A DNA stretch of 64,000 nucleotides from Hymenobacter siberiensis (GCF_018967865.2 NZ_JAHLZY020000001.1:1178001-1242000); one strand, 5' to 3'. Numbered from the stretch's first letter, positions 36,278 to 45,718 are shown. Program-made: numbers and translations. Notes: generated from the letters alone by a model not told the origin.

Positions 36278-36688
36278 ATGTCTAAACCTCATATTATAAC
36301 TTTATCTAACATTGGTTCAACCGATATTGGACAACTAGTAGTTGCTGAGGGTGATAATTTGCCGTTTTCGATAAAACGTGCTTACTGGACCTTCGGAGTT
36401 CCGTCTAATAAAGTCCGTGGACACCATGCACATTACGAGTTGGAGCAGCTCATCGTCGCATTAAGCGGTGTCCTTGAAATGACGGTTGAAACGCCTGACC
36501 GATTACGTCATTCCTTTGTTCTCGACAACCCTGACAAGGTGCTCTATATTCCTCGTATGTGCTGGCGCGAAATAAAATTTGGCCCGGATGCCGTGTTGCT
36601 GTGCCTGGCCTCCATGGAATACGCGGAATCAGATTATATCCGCAGCTACTACGAATACGCGAAGCTAGTTGAAAATAATATGCTTTAG
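36278..36688 (+). CDS. fdtA: dTDP-4-oxo-6-deoxyglucose 3,4-ketoisomerase (FdtA/QdtA family), copy 2
   Basis: A 136-residue WxcM-like cupin with LPFSIKRAYWTFGVP, RGHHAHYELEQLIVALSG and the closing ESDYIRSYYEYAK. It shares the conserved HAH and DYIRSY motifs with copy 1 but differs widely elsewhere, so the two are not a recent duplication. They might make different isomers (Fuc3N or Qui3N series). It precedes the acetyltransferase gene by 44 bp. Confidence 0.9.
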   Translation: MSKPHIITLSNIGSTDIGQLVVAEGDNLPFSIKRAYWTFGVPSNKVRGHHAHYELEQLIVALSGVLEMTVETPDRLRHSFVLDNPDKVLYIPRMCWREIKFGPDAVLLCLASMEYAESDYIRSYYEYAKLVENNML

Positions 36689-36732
36689 ATTTTGAAATGA
36701 ATTCAATAGCCAAATAACAATTAAGGTCAACT

Positions 36733-37308
36733 ATGAATACTCAAAATTATTTTGTTCACCCTTCCTCGCTGGTAGAAACGACTGCCGTTGGCGAAGGCAC
36801 TACCATCTGGGCTTTTGTGCACTTGTTGGCGGGCGTTCGGGTAGGGCAAAACTGTAATATTTGTGACCATTGCTTTGCCGAATCGGGAGTGGTGTTAGGT
36901 AACAATGTGACGTTAAAGTGCGGTATTTACCTGTGGAATGGCACCACTTTGGAAGACGACGTGTTTGTTGGCCCTAACGTGGTATTTACTAATGATATTC
37001 ATCCAAGAAGCAAAAACCGGGACTATACCTTAAGGCCCGTTTTGGTGCGTAAAGGGGCTTCACTGGGGGCTAATAGCACCATTTTGGCCGGTACAACAGT
37101 AGGCCGGTATGCATTAGTTGGCATTGGTGCGGTAGTTACCCGCGACGTGCCAGATTATGCACTGATATACGGCAACCCTGCCCGGCAGCACGGGTGGGTG
37201 GACGAAACCGGCGAAAAGCTGTTAGCTGACGGACCTGGTTGCTGGCGTTCTGCCGATGGCCAGCGTACCTACTGCGAAACGGACCGCGGCTTGCAGCCTA
37301 AAGATTAA
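36733..37308 (+). CDS. fdtC: Hexapeptide-repeat sugar N-acetyltransferase (FdtC/QdtC/WbbJ type)
   Basis: A 191-residue left-handed beta-helix enzyme with repeats such as GTTIWAFVHLLAGVRVGQNC and GNNVTLKCGIYLWNGTTLED. VVFTNDIHPRSKNRD contains a candidate catalytic His. It should acetylate the 3-amino group of the dTDP-sugar made by FdtA2 and FdtB2, giving dTDP-Fuc3NAc or dTDP-Qui3NAc. It completes the second module. The C-terminal tail of about 30 residues is polar. Confidence 0.87.
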   Translation: MNTQNYFVHPSSLVETTAVGEGTTIWAFVHLLAGVRVGQNCNICDHCFAESGVVLGNNVTLKCGIYLWNGTTLEDDVFVGPNVVFTNDIHPRSKNRDYTLRPVLVRKGASLGANSTILAGTTVGRYALVGIGAVVTRDVPDYALIYGNPARQHGWVDETGEKLLADGPGCWRSADGQRTYCETDRGLQPKD

Positions 37309-37338
37309 TTAGTGTACATAGATTAATAAACCCACCTT

Positions 37339-38259
37339 ATGGATTTGCCCTTAGTTACAGTTGGCGTTGCCTCTTACAATAATGCTTCATATCTGCGGGA
37401 AACCCTTGAGAGTATTCGCTTGCAAACCTATCAGTGCGTAGAACTACTCATTGTTGATGATGCCTCGTCCGACGATTCAGTAACGGTAGCCGATACTTGG
37501 TTAGCAGTTCATCCAGAAGTAAATGGCCGGCTTATCCGGCATAGTACGAACCTAGGGGTTTGTCGAGTGTGTAATGATATTGTGACGCAATCGAAAGGTG
37601 AGTTCATTTGCATCATCGGCTCTGATGATGTGTACTTGCCTGATAAACTGGCTGTTCAAGTGCCTATATTGCTTAATTCTCCACCCGAAATCGGAGTGAT
37701 AACCAGTGCAATTGAGTTCATGAATAGCGAAGGGCAGACTATTCCACAACCGGATGACTTTGCTATTCCCCATCCGGAGGAGGTATATATCGTTTTGTTG
37801 AAGTCCTGTGTTATTGCTGCAATGGGTACGCTTGTACGGCGCTCGTGTTACGATAAAGTGGGGCTGTACGACGAGACGTTACCCTTTGAGGACTGGGACA
37901 TGTGGCTGCGGTTGGCAAAAGAGTACAAATTTCTTTACTCACCTAAAGTCAGCGCCCGCTACCGGCGTCATGCTAATGCGGCTTTTAATACACGCATGCG
38001 ACAGATGGAGGAAGGTTCTTTGGCGCTACTCGACAAACAACGCGGTTTTAGCCCCGAGGCTGATGCCGCCATCATTGTCCAGATGCGCCTTCGCTCAGAA
38101 CTGCTATACCAGATTGGTAGCCCGCAAGCCGCGTATTGGCTGCGCGTGCGCTGGCAGGACGACCACTCGCTGAAAAGCTGGGGACTATATATGTTGGCCA
38201 AACTGGGCGTGACCGGTCAGCAGGTAACCAAGCTGCAGCGACTGCTGGGGCGGCGGTAA
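37339..38259 (+). CDS. Glycosyltransferase family 2
   Basis: A 306-residue inverting transferase with a GT-A fold. It opens with PLVTVGVASYNNASYLRETL, followed by ELLIVDDASSDDSV and IIGSDDVYLPDKLA, where the SDD acts as the metal-binding acidic motif. FEDWDMWLRLAKEY supplies the ED-D-W catalytic-base region. No transmembrane segment is evident, so it works at the cytoplasmic membrane face on a lipid-linked chain. It starts 30 bp after fdtC and may transfer the Fuc3NAc-type sugar. Confidence 0.9.
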   Translation: MDLPLVTVGVASYNNASYLRETLESIRLQTYQCVELLIVDDASSDDSVTVADTWLAVHPEVNGRLIRHSTNLGVCRVCNDIVTQSKGEFICIIGSDDVYLPDKLAVQVPILLNSPPEIGVITSAIEFMNSEGQTIPQPDDFAIPHPEEVYIVLLKSCVIAAMGTLVRRSCYDKVGLYDETLPFEDWDMWLRLAKEYKFLYSPKVSARYRRHANAAFNTRMRQMEEGSLALLDKQRGFSPEADAAIIVQMRLRSELLYQIGSPQAAYWLRVRWQDDHSLKSWGLYMLAKLGVTGQQVTKLQRLLGRR

Positions 38260-38317
38260 TGTGGACTGTATGGGTTGGTCTAGGTAAAACAGACAATGAA
38301 CTAAGGTAGGTTGGTTT

Positions 38318-38728
38318 TCAGGTCGTGTTCAAATTGGTGGGGTAAGCGGTAGCCCAGACGGAGTGCCGACGGTCCAGGTTGAAGTAGGCGTCGAGGTAAT
38401 GGGCCACTTCCAGCCGGGCCTCTTCCAGCGAAGCAAAGGGGCTGCCGCCGGGCAGTAAATCAGTTTTGAGCGTGCTCCAGCCGGCTTCGGCCTGGGCATT
38501 GTCGAAGGGGTTGCCGGGCTGGCTGAAGCTGGGCAGCCCGTCCGCCTGGACAGTGCGGGCGCGGCAGGCGGCGCTGGTGTATTGGCTCCCATGGTCGGCG
38601 TGGACGATAAGCCCGGGTGCGGGCTGGCGCAACGTCAGGGCTTGTTCCAGCGCGTGGAGCACGAGTTCGGTGGGCATCTGCGCGGCCAGGTGCAGTGAGT
38701 GCTTGCGGCGGCGCGTATCGGGCAGGAT
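38318..38728 (-). pseudogene. IS3-family transposase (OrfB) C-terminal fragment
   Basis: A minus-strand frame open from about 38728 includes ILPDTRRRKHSLHLAAQMP and then a 119-residue stretch with IVHADHGSQYTSAACRA and AEAGWSTLKTDLL. The H-D-GSQY-S and E-W--LK motifs are those of IS3-group integrase-core transposases. The N-terminal half, the first catalytic Asp and OrfA are missing, and no inverted repeats are visible, so it is an immobile relic. Confidence 0.85.
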
Positions 38729-38860
38729 TTCTTAAATAACTTACCACTGGAAATCAGTCAGGTCCGTTTCGCACATCTTAGGTCGGATGAGGAAAAGGAA
38801 GTAACTTGGCTGATTTCTTTTTTCTACCAATTATGTGCAATGCCTAACAAACGCTTATAA
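38726..38860 (+). pseudogene. Small 3' gene relic of unknown family
   Basis: Starting at the broken edge of the IS3 relic, a plus-strand frame reads DFLNNLPLEISQVRFAHL, then RSDEEKEVTWLISFFYQLCA, and stops at TAA 38858-38860. Composition looks coding and there is no start codon, so it is probably the tail of a gene cut by the IS. I do not recognise the family. Bases 38861-39068 hold a hairpin and a promoter but no gene. Confidence 0.4.
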
Positions 38861-38947
38861 CTATTACATGTCTACTGGCGTACCACATACAGTGAAAATG
38901 CTGGGCCATAGCTTAATAAAACGACTTATTTTTAACCGTTTGGTGCG

Positions 38948-38979
38948 CTCTGAAAATGCGGATTGGTGCTTTTTCAGAG
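38948..38979 (+). terminator. Possible terminator before the ABC transporter operon
   Basis: CTCTGAAAA / TTTTCAGAG, a 9-bp stem with a 14-nt loop. It separates the relics from the next transcription unit. Confidence 0.5.
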
Positions 38980-38999
38980 TGAGCCACCTATTCGTTCCT

Positions 39000-39007
39000 T
39001 ACCTTTG
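39000..39007 (+). promoter_or_regulatory. -7 box of the flippase/glycosyltransferase operon
   Basis: TACCTTTG matches TANNTTTG and lies 61 nt before the ATG at 39069. No clean TTG is at -33. It would drive the run of genes from 39069 to 45349. Confidence 0.5.
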
Positions 39008-39068
39008 TAGGTAGTCAAGGGGATGAATAAGAGGCGCCGCCATGATATTCTTACAGTTATAGCATCAA

Positions 39069-40841
39069 ATGTTCAAAGGAAATATAGTAGCGGTTTCAAT
39101 TAGAAGCCTGCTGCACTACTTGTCGCCAGCAGAGAAAAGCCGGGCAATACTGATGTTCGTGCTTCAGATTATTGCTTCGCTGCTCGATGTGTTTGGGTTG
39201 GCATCTTTAGTGCCCGTAGTAATGCTGGCTTCAGAGCCCGGCTCGGTGCAGAAGTCAAAGTGGGCTTCGTGGCTCTATACCACAATGAATTTTCATACGG
39301 AAAAGGCCTTTCTGGTTTTTGCCATCTTGTTCATATTTAGTTTTTTTCTGTTAAAAAACATATTTACGAGTTGGATTAGTTACGCGCAAGTACGGTTTAT
39401 AGCTGATGTGGCCCTGAAAATTGTTGATAACCAATTTGAAAAATACACGACACTCCCTTTTTGGAAGTTTCAGGAAATAGGTACTGCGCGGGTGGCTAAC
39501 GAAGCGTTGGTAATACCGACATCCTATGTGAATGGCATCACGCGACAGATTTTTGTGCTTCTTTCCGAAGTAATAATTGTTTTTATTGTTGTGGTGGGTA
39601 TTTTGATATACCAGCCCATTCTCTTCGTGATTCTGGTAGTGACGCTAGTACCTACTACGGGCCTTATGTACCGGCTTCTTAAAAACCGGTCGCAGGAATT
39701 GGGGCATCAACTCGATAAGAATCGTCCCAAAGCCTATTCGATGGTGATGGATACATTCTCAGGTTTTGTGGAGTTGAAGTTAGCAAATAAGCTAGGTCGA
39801 TTTCGTGACCGCATTTTCGAAAATCAGCGGCTCATTCAAGGAATGGAGGCAAAAGCCTATTTGTACAACATGTTGCCTCTGCGGGTTATCGAGATGGTCG
39901 CTATACTGGCCATCGTCACCATATTTCTGTATTCACTTTTGTTGTCAGGCAATACCGCAAACCTGGTGACGCTTGTGGGGCTGTTTGCCGCTGCTGCTTA
40001 CCGCCTTATGCCTTCGGTCAATCGGGTTCTTTCGGCCTTGGTGACCATAAAGCAGAATTTCTACACCATGGAAGCATTAGAGGCATTCCGCGAAGCAGAG
40101 TGGCAAACCCACAAAGTACCGCAGAGTCCTACCATCGACTTTGACCATGCGATTGAGTTCAGTCACGTTTCTTTTGCCTTTCCAGGAACTGACAAGGTGG
40201 TGTTGCAGGATGTGAATTTCACGATAAAAAAAGGGGAAAAAATAGGCTTCATCGGTAGTTCCGGTTCTGGCAAAACAACCCTTATGAATTTGTTGCTGCG
40301 TTTTTATAGTCAGCAAGGAGGAGATATCAAAGTGGATGGAGTACCTCTCACTGCCGAATATACCGAGGCCTGGCACCGGCTAGTAGGCTATGTTAAGCAG
40401 GACACGTTTCTGATGGAGAGCTCACTGCGTGATAATATTGTGCTGGGGGAGGAGCACCCCGATGAGCAACGTTTGGCTTACGCACTGGAGCAGGCTTCGC
40501 TGGCAGATTTTGTTAAATCACTGCCGCAAGGTCTCGATACGCTCGCTGGGGAACGTGGGGCAAAACTATCTGGCGGTCAGCGGCAGCGAATCGGCATAGC
40601 CCGGGCTATGTATAAGCAAACGCAGATATTGGTGATGGACGAAGCCACTAGTGCTTTGGATAATCAGACCGAGCGAGAGGTGAATGAGGCTATTAATAAG
40701 CTTTCAAGTACTGACATTACGATTCTTATCATTGCTCACCGCATTACCACACTGCGGCAGTGTGACCGGATTTACGAGTTGAAGAACGGGCGCATAGCCG
40801 CCGTTCATACATACGATGAGCTGGTCGCCAAACACGTATAA
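39069..40841 (+). CDS. ABC-type lipid-linked oligosaccharide flippase (MsbA/PglK-like)
   Basis: A 590-residue half-transporter: a six-helix membrane domain (about 25-340) fused to an ATPase. Walker A is GSSGSGKTT (396-404), the signature is LSGGQRQR (500-507), and Walker B with the catalytic Glu is LVMDEATSA (Asp524-Glu525). The arrangement matches PglK and MsbA exporters that flip lipid-linked sugars across the inner membrane. Placed at the head of a run of glycosyltransferases and with no Wzx in the window, it is the best candidate for export of this repeat unit. Confidence 0.9.
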   Translation: MFKGNIVAVSIRSLLHYLSPAEKSRAILMFVLQIIASLLDVFGLASLVPVVMLASEPGSVQKSKWASWLYTTMNFHTEKAFLVFAILFIFSFFLLKNIFTSWISYAQVRFIADVALKIVDNQFEKYTTLPFWKFQEIGTARVANEALVIPTSYVNGITRQIFVLLSEVIIVFIVVVGILIYQPILFVILVVTLVPTTGLMYRLLKNRSQELGHQLDKNRPKAYSMVMDTFSGFVELKLANKLGRFRDRIFENQRLIQGMEAKAYLYNMLPLRVIEMVAILAIVTIFLYSLLLSGNTANLVTLVGLFAAAAYRLMPSVNRVLSALVTIKQNFYTMEALEAFREAEWQTHKVPQSPTIDFDHAIEFSHVSFAFPGTDKVVLQDVNFTIKKGEKIGFIGSSGSGKTTLMNLLLRFYSQQGGDIKVDGVPLTAEYTEAWHRLVGYVKQDTFLMESSLRDNIVLGEEHPDEQRLAYALEQASLADFVKSLPQGLDTLAGERGAKLSGGQRQRIGIARAMYKQTQILVMDEATSALDNQTEREVNEAINKLSSTDITILIIAHRITTLRQCDRIYELKNGRIAAVHTYDELVAKHV

Positions 40842-40943
40842 GTATCCCCCGGCGGCTAGCGGTGGGAACCATTGCCGGAAAAACACTGGTTCAGCACCCA
40901 GACAAAACGGCCGGTGGCTAATGAGAGAAGAAAAGCCCAAACA

Positions 40944-42143
40944 ATGAGAATACTGATTTCCACGTGGTCGTTGCAAGTAGGAGGGGGGGAGGTGCTGGCG
41001 ATGAACCTGGCCGCCGAGCTGCACCGCCGGGGCCACACCGTGTTTGTGTTCAATCAGCGGGCGGAGTTGATTGACCATGAACTAGTGGCTCGTCTGCTGC
41101 CACCGGAAGTGAAGGTATTATCAATGGCTGATAATCCGCTTACCTCCTTTTGGGCTTATAAAGTCAATGCGTTGCAACAGCGCTTGGGCCGGCCGGCCAT
41201 ATTCTATCGCCAGCGGCAGGAAGCCTACCTGGCAGCTTGCCTGCAACAGCACCGCATTGAATTGGTGAGCAGCCACGCCACGTTTTCGGATGCAATTTGT
41301 GCACCGGTCATCCAACGACTGGGCCTTCCAATGGTGATTACTGAGCACGGCGAATACAACAAATTCCTGTTTGAAGGCCGCTGCGATTTTCTGCCGGTAT
41401 TGCGTAGTGCACAGCGTATTCTGACCGTATCAAACTACTGCCAGCTCAATTTGGAACATGCTTTTTCAGACCTGCCACCCATCCAAACGGTTTACAATGG
41501 CGTGGTGACCAAGCCTTACGTGGCAGCCGATGTTCGCCGGGCATTGGGTATTTCGCCAGAGGCATTTGTGTTTGGTATGGTGGCACGCGGGATTGCCGAA
41601 AAGGGATGGGAATATGCCGTGCAGGCCTTTCGTACTGTGCGGGCATTAGCCCAGGAACGGCCAGTTCGGCTGGTGCTGGTTGGCGGCAGCGACTATTTAA
41701 AGCAGCTACAAGCTGAATGCGCTGCCGATACTGATATTCTTTTTACTGGGCAGGTGCCAAATCCTGATTTTTACATGGCTGGGTTTGATGTAGGATTACT
41801 CCCAACCTATTTCCGGGCCGAAGCGCTACCGCTGGCAATTATTGAATACATGGTTAGTGGCAAACCGTCTATTGCTACCCGAGTGGGAGGTATTCCAGAG
41901 CTATTAGAACCCACGAGCGGTCCCACGGGAATACTTATCGATGTAGACGCAGCTACATACATACCCAGCCTGGCTATGTTAACCGCCGCCATGCGCCAGT
42001 ATTACCTTGAGCCATCTCTTTACGCGGCCCATAAGAACAATGCGCTTGAAGCCAGTCAACGGTTTACAATGCCTGCTTGCGCCGCGCAGTACGAAGAAGC
42101 TTTTCAAACAGCTGTTGGTGCATCTCATTCTACTGCTGCCTAA
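40944..42143 (+). CDS. Glycosyltransferase family 4
   Basis: The ATG at 40944 (MRILISTWSLQVGGGE) gives 399 residues; codons upstream are not GT4-like. The N-terminal domain has GGGEVLAMNLAAELHRRGH. VYNGVVTKPYV and VARGIAEKGWEYAVQAF lead into the nucleotide-binding domain, and AEALPLAIIEYMVSGKPSIA is the E-x7-E type donor motif of GT4. It is a retaining cytoplasmic transferase. The next GT4 gene follows after 2 bp, implying translational coupling. Confidence 0.9.
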   Translation: MRILISTWSLQVGGGEVLAMNLAAELHRRGHTVFVFNQRAELIDHELVARLLPPEVKVLSMADNPLTSFWAYKVNALQQRLGRPAIFYRQRQEAYLAACLQQHRIELVSSHATFSDAICAPVIQRLGLPMVITEHGEYNKFLFEGRCDFLPVLRSAQRILTVSNYCQLNLEHAFSDLPPIQTVYNGVVTKPYVAADVRRALGISPEAFVFGMVARGIAEKGWEYAVQAFRTVRALAQERPVRLVLVGGSDYLKQLQAECAADTDILFTGQVPNPDFYMAGFDVGLLPTYFRAEALPLAIIEYMVSGKPSIATRVGGIPELLEPTSGPTGILIDVDAATYIPSLAMLTAAMRQYYLEPSLYAAHKNNALEASQRFTMPACAAQYEEAFQTAVGASHSTAA

Positions 42144-42145
42144 GG

Positions 42146-43453
42146 ATGAGAGTTCTATATACCACCTTGAATTTGCAGAAAGCGGGCTCGCACATCGTTG
42201 CGCTCACATTGGCTTCGGGCATGGCCGAGCAGCACGAAGTGTTTTATTTCAACCATGGTGAGCAGCTCGTGGATGCCGGCATGATAGAATCGTATCTCAG
42301 CCCAAAAGTCAGGCTGCTCGACATGACCGTTTTCCCCGTGCTGAATCGGGTACTGTGGAAGATGAACGGCCTGTTCAAGCGCCTGACGGGCTACGCCGGT
42401 TTTCACGAGGCCTGCAAGACACTGATTTTCTTCTATGTGCTCATCCGGCATAAGATTGACCTGGTGCATGGGCACGAGATATTAGTAGCGCATTCTCGGC
42501 TCACAAAAGTTGCCCGCTTCCTGTCGGTGCCTGTCGTCATTACCGACCACAACGGCTACACCATGTTGCTGAAGGTCGGTGATACCTCTTTTTACCCGTA
42601 CGCCAACAAGGCTAAGGCCATTGTGGCTGTATCAGAATACACCGCCCGGGTATTGAGGGAAGGCAACACTCACGATGACTCGGCGCAACTGAGAGCCTAC
42701 GGGGAAAAAGTGCTGGCCACCGACCACAAAGCCGAGTACGAAAGCCTGAAGGCCAAGCGCCCGGCGGCTCCGGCGGAGCGGCTCCGTACGCCCGTCACGA
42801 CGATTTATAACGGCGTCGTACGCCACCAGCAGCCGCTACCTGACGCGTCCGCTGTCCGACTAGCGTTGGGTATTCCCGCCGACGCGCTGGTGTTCGGCAT
42901 GATTGCCCGTGGCACCGAGCAGAAGGGCTGGCGCTTTGCCCTGGCTGCTTACCTGGAGCTGAAGCGCCGGTACCCGCAGCGCCACTTGGTATGGCTCTGC
43001 ATGGGCGAAGGGTCGTGCATCGACGAAATAAAAGCCGAGCTAGGCAGCCAGCATCCAGATATCATCTTCGTGGGCAGTGTTGATGACCCTCATTACTATA
43101 TGTCGGTTTGCGACGTTGGTTTGGTTCCATCCAGCTTCTCTGAAGGCCTGCCATTGAGTATAGTCGAGTTTTTTGAGCATCAGGTGCCAGTTATCGCCAG
43201 TGATTTATGTGGCATTCCGGAAATCATTACGCCAGCGGATAATGAACCAGGAGGCTTTCTTATTGAGATGGAAGAGGATTCTACTCCCCGCGTTTCAAGC
43301 TTGCTCCACCATATGGAGCAGTACGTTAACAATCCAAGCCTGCTGGCGCAGCACGGCAAGGCTGCTTTGCTTATCCGTTGCAGATTTGACATGGAGCAAT
43401 TTATAGCGTCTCACGAGCAGCTTTACACGAAAGTGTTAGCCGCTACCAAGTAG
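42146..43453 (+). CDS. Glycosyltransferase family 4
   Basis: The ATG at 42146, 2 bp after the previous stop, gives 435 residues. MRVLYTTLNLQKAGSHIV begins the acceptor domain. TIYNGVVRHQQ, ARGTEQKGWRFALAAYLELK and SFSEGLPLSIVEFFEHQVPV are GT4 donor-domain motifs. An insert of about 40 charged residues (near 195-235, with HKAEYESLKAKRPAAPAE) separates the domains. Arrangement suggests it adds the sugar next to that of the preceding enzyme. Confidence 0.9.
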   Translation: MRVLYTTLNLQKAGSHIVALTLASGMAEQHEVFYFNHGEQLVDAGMIESYLSPKVRLLDMTVFPVLNRVLWKMNGLFKRLTGYAGFHEACKTLIFFYVLIRHKIDLVHGHEILVAHSRLTKVARFLSVPVVITDHNGYTMLLKVGDTSFYPYANKAKAIVAVSEYTARVLREGNTHDDSAQLRAYGEKVLATDHKAEYESLKAKRPAAPAERLRTPVTTIYNGVVRHQQPLPDASAVRLALGIPADALVFGMIARGTEQKGWRFALAAYLELKRRYPQRHLVWLCMGEGSCIDEIKAELGSQHPDIIFVGSVDDPHYYMSVCDVGLVPSSFSEGLPLSIVEFFEHQVPVIASDLCGIPEIITPADNEPGGFLIEMEEDSTPRVSSLLHHMEQYVNNPSLLAQHGKAALLIRCRFDMEQFIASHEQLYTKVLAATK

Positions 43454-43459
43454 TCTACT

Positions 43460-44359
43460 ATGCAGGTTTCAATAATCATTATCAATTACAATACCTTTCA
43501 GCTTACCAGCGAAGCCGTCGAATCTATTATCAGGCATACCCATGGGGTTAGCTATGAGATTATTGTGGTTGATAATGCCTCCACGGAGTGCGACCCCGGT
43601 CTATTTGCACAGCGGTTTCCAACCATTAAACTGGTGCGCAATCCGGATAACTCAGGTTTTGCGAAAGGGAATAATCTCGGTATACGTCACGCTATCGGCG
43701 AAACTATTCTGCTTTTTAATAGCGACGCCGCTTGTTTGAATGATGCTGTGACACTGACCTATCAGGAGCTTATGGCAGATGCAAAACTAGGCCTGACTAC
43801 GGCTCGGCTGGAATATCCAGACGGACGGATACAACATTCCTGTGGCCGATTCCCATCCATCAACTTACAATTGGTGGAACTACTGCGCCTACAAAAATTT
43901 ATGTCGGCCGAACAGCGGGGCCGAATATTGCAAGGGGCCTTTTTTTCCCATGATGAGCCATTGTATCCTGATTGGGTGTGGGGTACCTACTATCATCTCA
44001 AACGAGGCGTAATTGATAAAATGCCTGGAGGTCAACTAGCCGATGATTTCTTTATGTATGCCGAGGATTTGCAGTGGAGCTATACCGTACGTAAGCTTGG
44101 CTATAATATAAAATACGTGCCCCAGGCCCGGGTAATGCACCATTTCTCACAAAGCACAAAGAAAGAAAAGCGTCTGAATCAAGGAAATATGATTCTGCAA
44201 AACGAAGATACCTTTCTTGTGCGTGAATACGGATGGGCTACTACAAAGGTCTACTACCTGACAAAAATGGCTAATTTCCTGTTAATGAGAGGTGCATCTG
44301 AACATCGCCAGCAAATGTTGCAGCAATACGGTAAGCTGCTACGGGGCCAACCGCTTTGA
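43460..44359 (+). CDS. Glycosyltransferase family 2 (rhamnosyltransferase-like)
   Basis: A 299-residue GT2 enzyme beginning 6 bp after the preceding GT4. Motifs are VSIIIINYNTFQLTSEAVES, IIVVDNASTECDPG, NSGFAKGNNLGIRHA and LLFNSDAACLND. The NSGFA-GNN-GI region is typical of the WbbL-type rhamnosyltransferase branch. DDFFMYAEDLQWSYTVRKLG carries the ED-D motif for the catalytic base. Donor specificity cannot be read from sequence. Codon use is AT-rich. Confidence 0.9.
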   Translation: MQVSIIIINYNTFQLTSEAVESIIRHTHGVSYEIIVVDNASTECDPGLFAQRFPTIKLVRNPDNSGFAKGNNLGIRHAIGETILLFNSDAACLNDAVTLTYQELMADAKLGLTTARLEYPDGRIQHSCGRFPSINLQLVELLRLQKFMSAEQRGRILQGAFFSHDEPLYPDWVWGTYYHLKRGVIDKMPGGQLADDFFMYAEDLQWSYTVRKLGYNIKYVPQARVMHHFSQSTKKEKRLNQGNMILQNEDTFLVREYGWATTKVYYLTKMANFLLMRGASEHRQQMLQQYGKLLRGQPL

Positions 44360-44449
44360 TTTTATATTCTCATTTTATTTGTGCTGTTGAGCAATATATT
44401 ATGTTGCGCCTGTTAGCTCCAAGTTTAAGTCACCTTTATTAGATTGATA

Positions 44450-45349
44450 GTGGATACTTCCGCCCCCTCAGTGCCTTTTTTCTCAATTGTTGTGCCTTGC
44501 TACAACCGGGCAGACATTGTTCGGGAAACCGTGCTAACCATCTTGAGGCAGGAGTACCAAAACTTTGAACTGATAATAGTCGATGACGGCAGTTGGGACA
44601 ACACCGCCGAAGTAGTAGCAACGATTGCCGACCCACGCCTTGCATATTACTACAAAGAAAACGGCGAGCGCGGGGCTGCCCGCAATTACGGTGCTCAGCG
44701 CGCGCGCGGCACCTACGTTAATTTCTTTGATTCCGACGACGAGATGTACCCGCGCCACTTGCTGGCCGTGTGCGAGTACCTGGCCAGGCACGGCGAGGTG
44801 GAAGTAGTACACACCGGCTATGAGATTATTGGAGCCGACGGCCACGTACTGGCCCGCGAAAACGATTTTAGCCGCCCTACCAACGAGGCCCTGATTGATA
44901 ACAACCACCTGGCCTGCAACACGGTGTTCGTGCGTCGCGATATCGCCCTGGCCAACCCCTTCGAGGAAGACCGCCGCCTGGCTTCTGCCGAAGACTGGGA
45001 ACTGTGGCTGCGCCTGGCCAGCGAGTACACTTTCCACAGCATCAGCGAATGCACTTTTTGCCTGCGCGAGCACGCCGGCCGCAGCCTCAACACCGTGGCC
45101 CCGGAAGCAGTACGGCAGCGCGACGAGCTTTTCGCTAACCTGATGGTCGCCAACGCGGCTTTCCGGCGGCGCTACGCTGGCCAGGTGGCGTACTTCGTGG
45201 CCAACCGCTACACCTTCATCACCCTGACGCTGGCGCTGGCCAAAAGTCGCCGCTTCGACACATTGCGTTACCTGGCCAAAGCATTGAGAGCCGACCCTAC
45301 CGTACTGTGGCGGCGGCGGTTTCTGGCTTCCGTGAAGCATTTATTGTAG
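44450..45349 (+). CDS. Glycosyltransferase family 2
   Basis: There is no ATG, and the likely start is GTG 44450 (299 residues), with TTG 44444 as alternative. Motifs: VPFFSIVVPCYNRADIVRET, ELIIVDDGSWDNTAEVV, GERGAARNYGAQRARGTYVN and FFDSDDEMYPRHL. ASAEDWELWLRLASEY is the catalytic-base region. No membrane anchor is visible. The second half is GC-rich while the 90 bp before the gene is AT-rich. It ends the run that begins with the flippase. Confidence 0.87.
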   Translation: MDTSAPSVPFFSIVVPCYNRADIVRETVLTILRQEYQNFELIIVDDGSWDNTAEVVATIADPRLAYYYKENGERGAARNYGAQRARGTYVNFFDSDDEMYPRHLLAVCEYLARHGEVEVVHTGYEIIGADGHVLARENDFSRPTNEALIDNNHLACNTVFVRRDIALANPFEEDRRLASAEDWELWLRLASEYTFHSISECTFCLREHAGRSLNTVAPEAVRQRDELFANLMVANAAFRRRYAGQVAYFVANRYTFITLTLALAKSRRFDTLRYLAKALRADPTVLWRRRFLASVKHLL

Positions 45350-45363
45350 CTGTTGTCTCGCGG

Positions 45364-45503
45364 TTGGCGCGGGGCTATGCTCTGTGACTTAGTGCTGCGG
45401 GTTTTCAACCCGTACCTCCGACCGAAATAGTTGCACTGAACCGTTCAACGATTGCAGACTGGAAGCCTGCGGCACTTTGGCACGGGGCACAGCCCCGCGC
45501 CAA
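45364..45503. repeat. 140-bp intergenic element with inverted ends
   Basis: TTGGCGCGGGGCT at the left pairs with AGCCCCGCGCCAA at the right. The interior has smaller dyads such as GCGGGTTTTCAACCCG. It has no coding capacity. It looks like a genomic repeat or small MITE, although only one copy is in the window. Confidence 0.6.
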
Positions 45504-45528
45504 TCGCCCCACCTGCATAACATCAGAT

Positions 45529-45661
45529 GGGTGCAACCCAAATTGTCGTATTGTCAGCCCTGCGCGTAGCGCTGAATGGGCCACCGTTGGTGCCTGGGCC
45601 GATAACAACGTAAATCCGGCACCATTGCCGAAGGGTGGAAGCGACAATTTGGGTTGCACTC
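45529..45661. mobile_element. 133-bp MITE with ISKra4-like ends, copy 3
   Basis: Ends GGGTGCAACCCAAATTGTC and complement GGGTTGCACTC, with the 8-bp target duplication CATCAGAT (45521-45528 and 45662-45669). It is inserted between the GT2 and GT61 genes, 57 bp before the GT61 start. Confidence 0.92.
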
Positions 45662-45718
45662 CATCAGATTGTAACTGGCACCGACAAGGTTGTCATCAAC
45701 GTAATTTGCCTATCAGCC

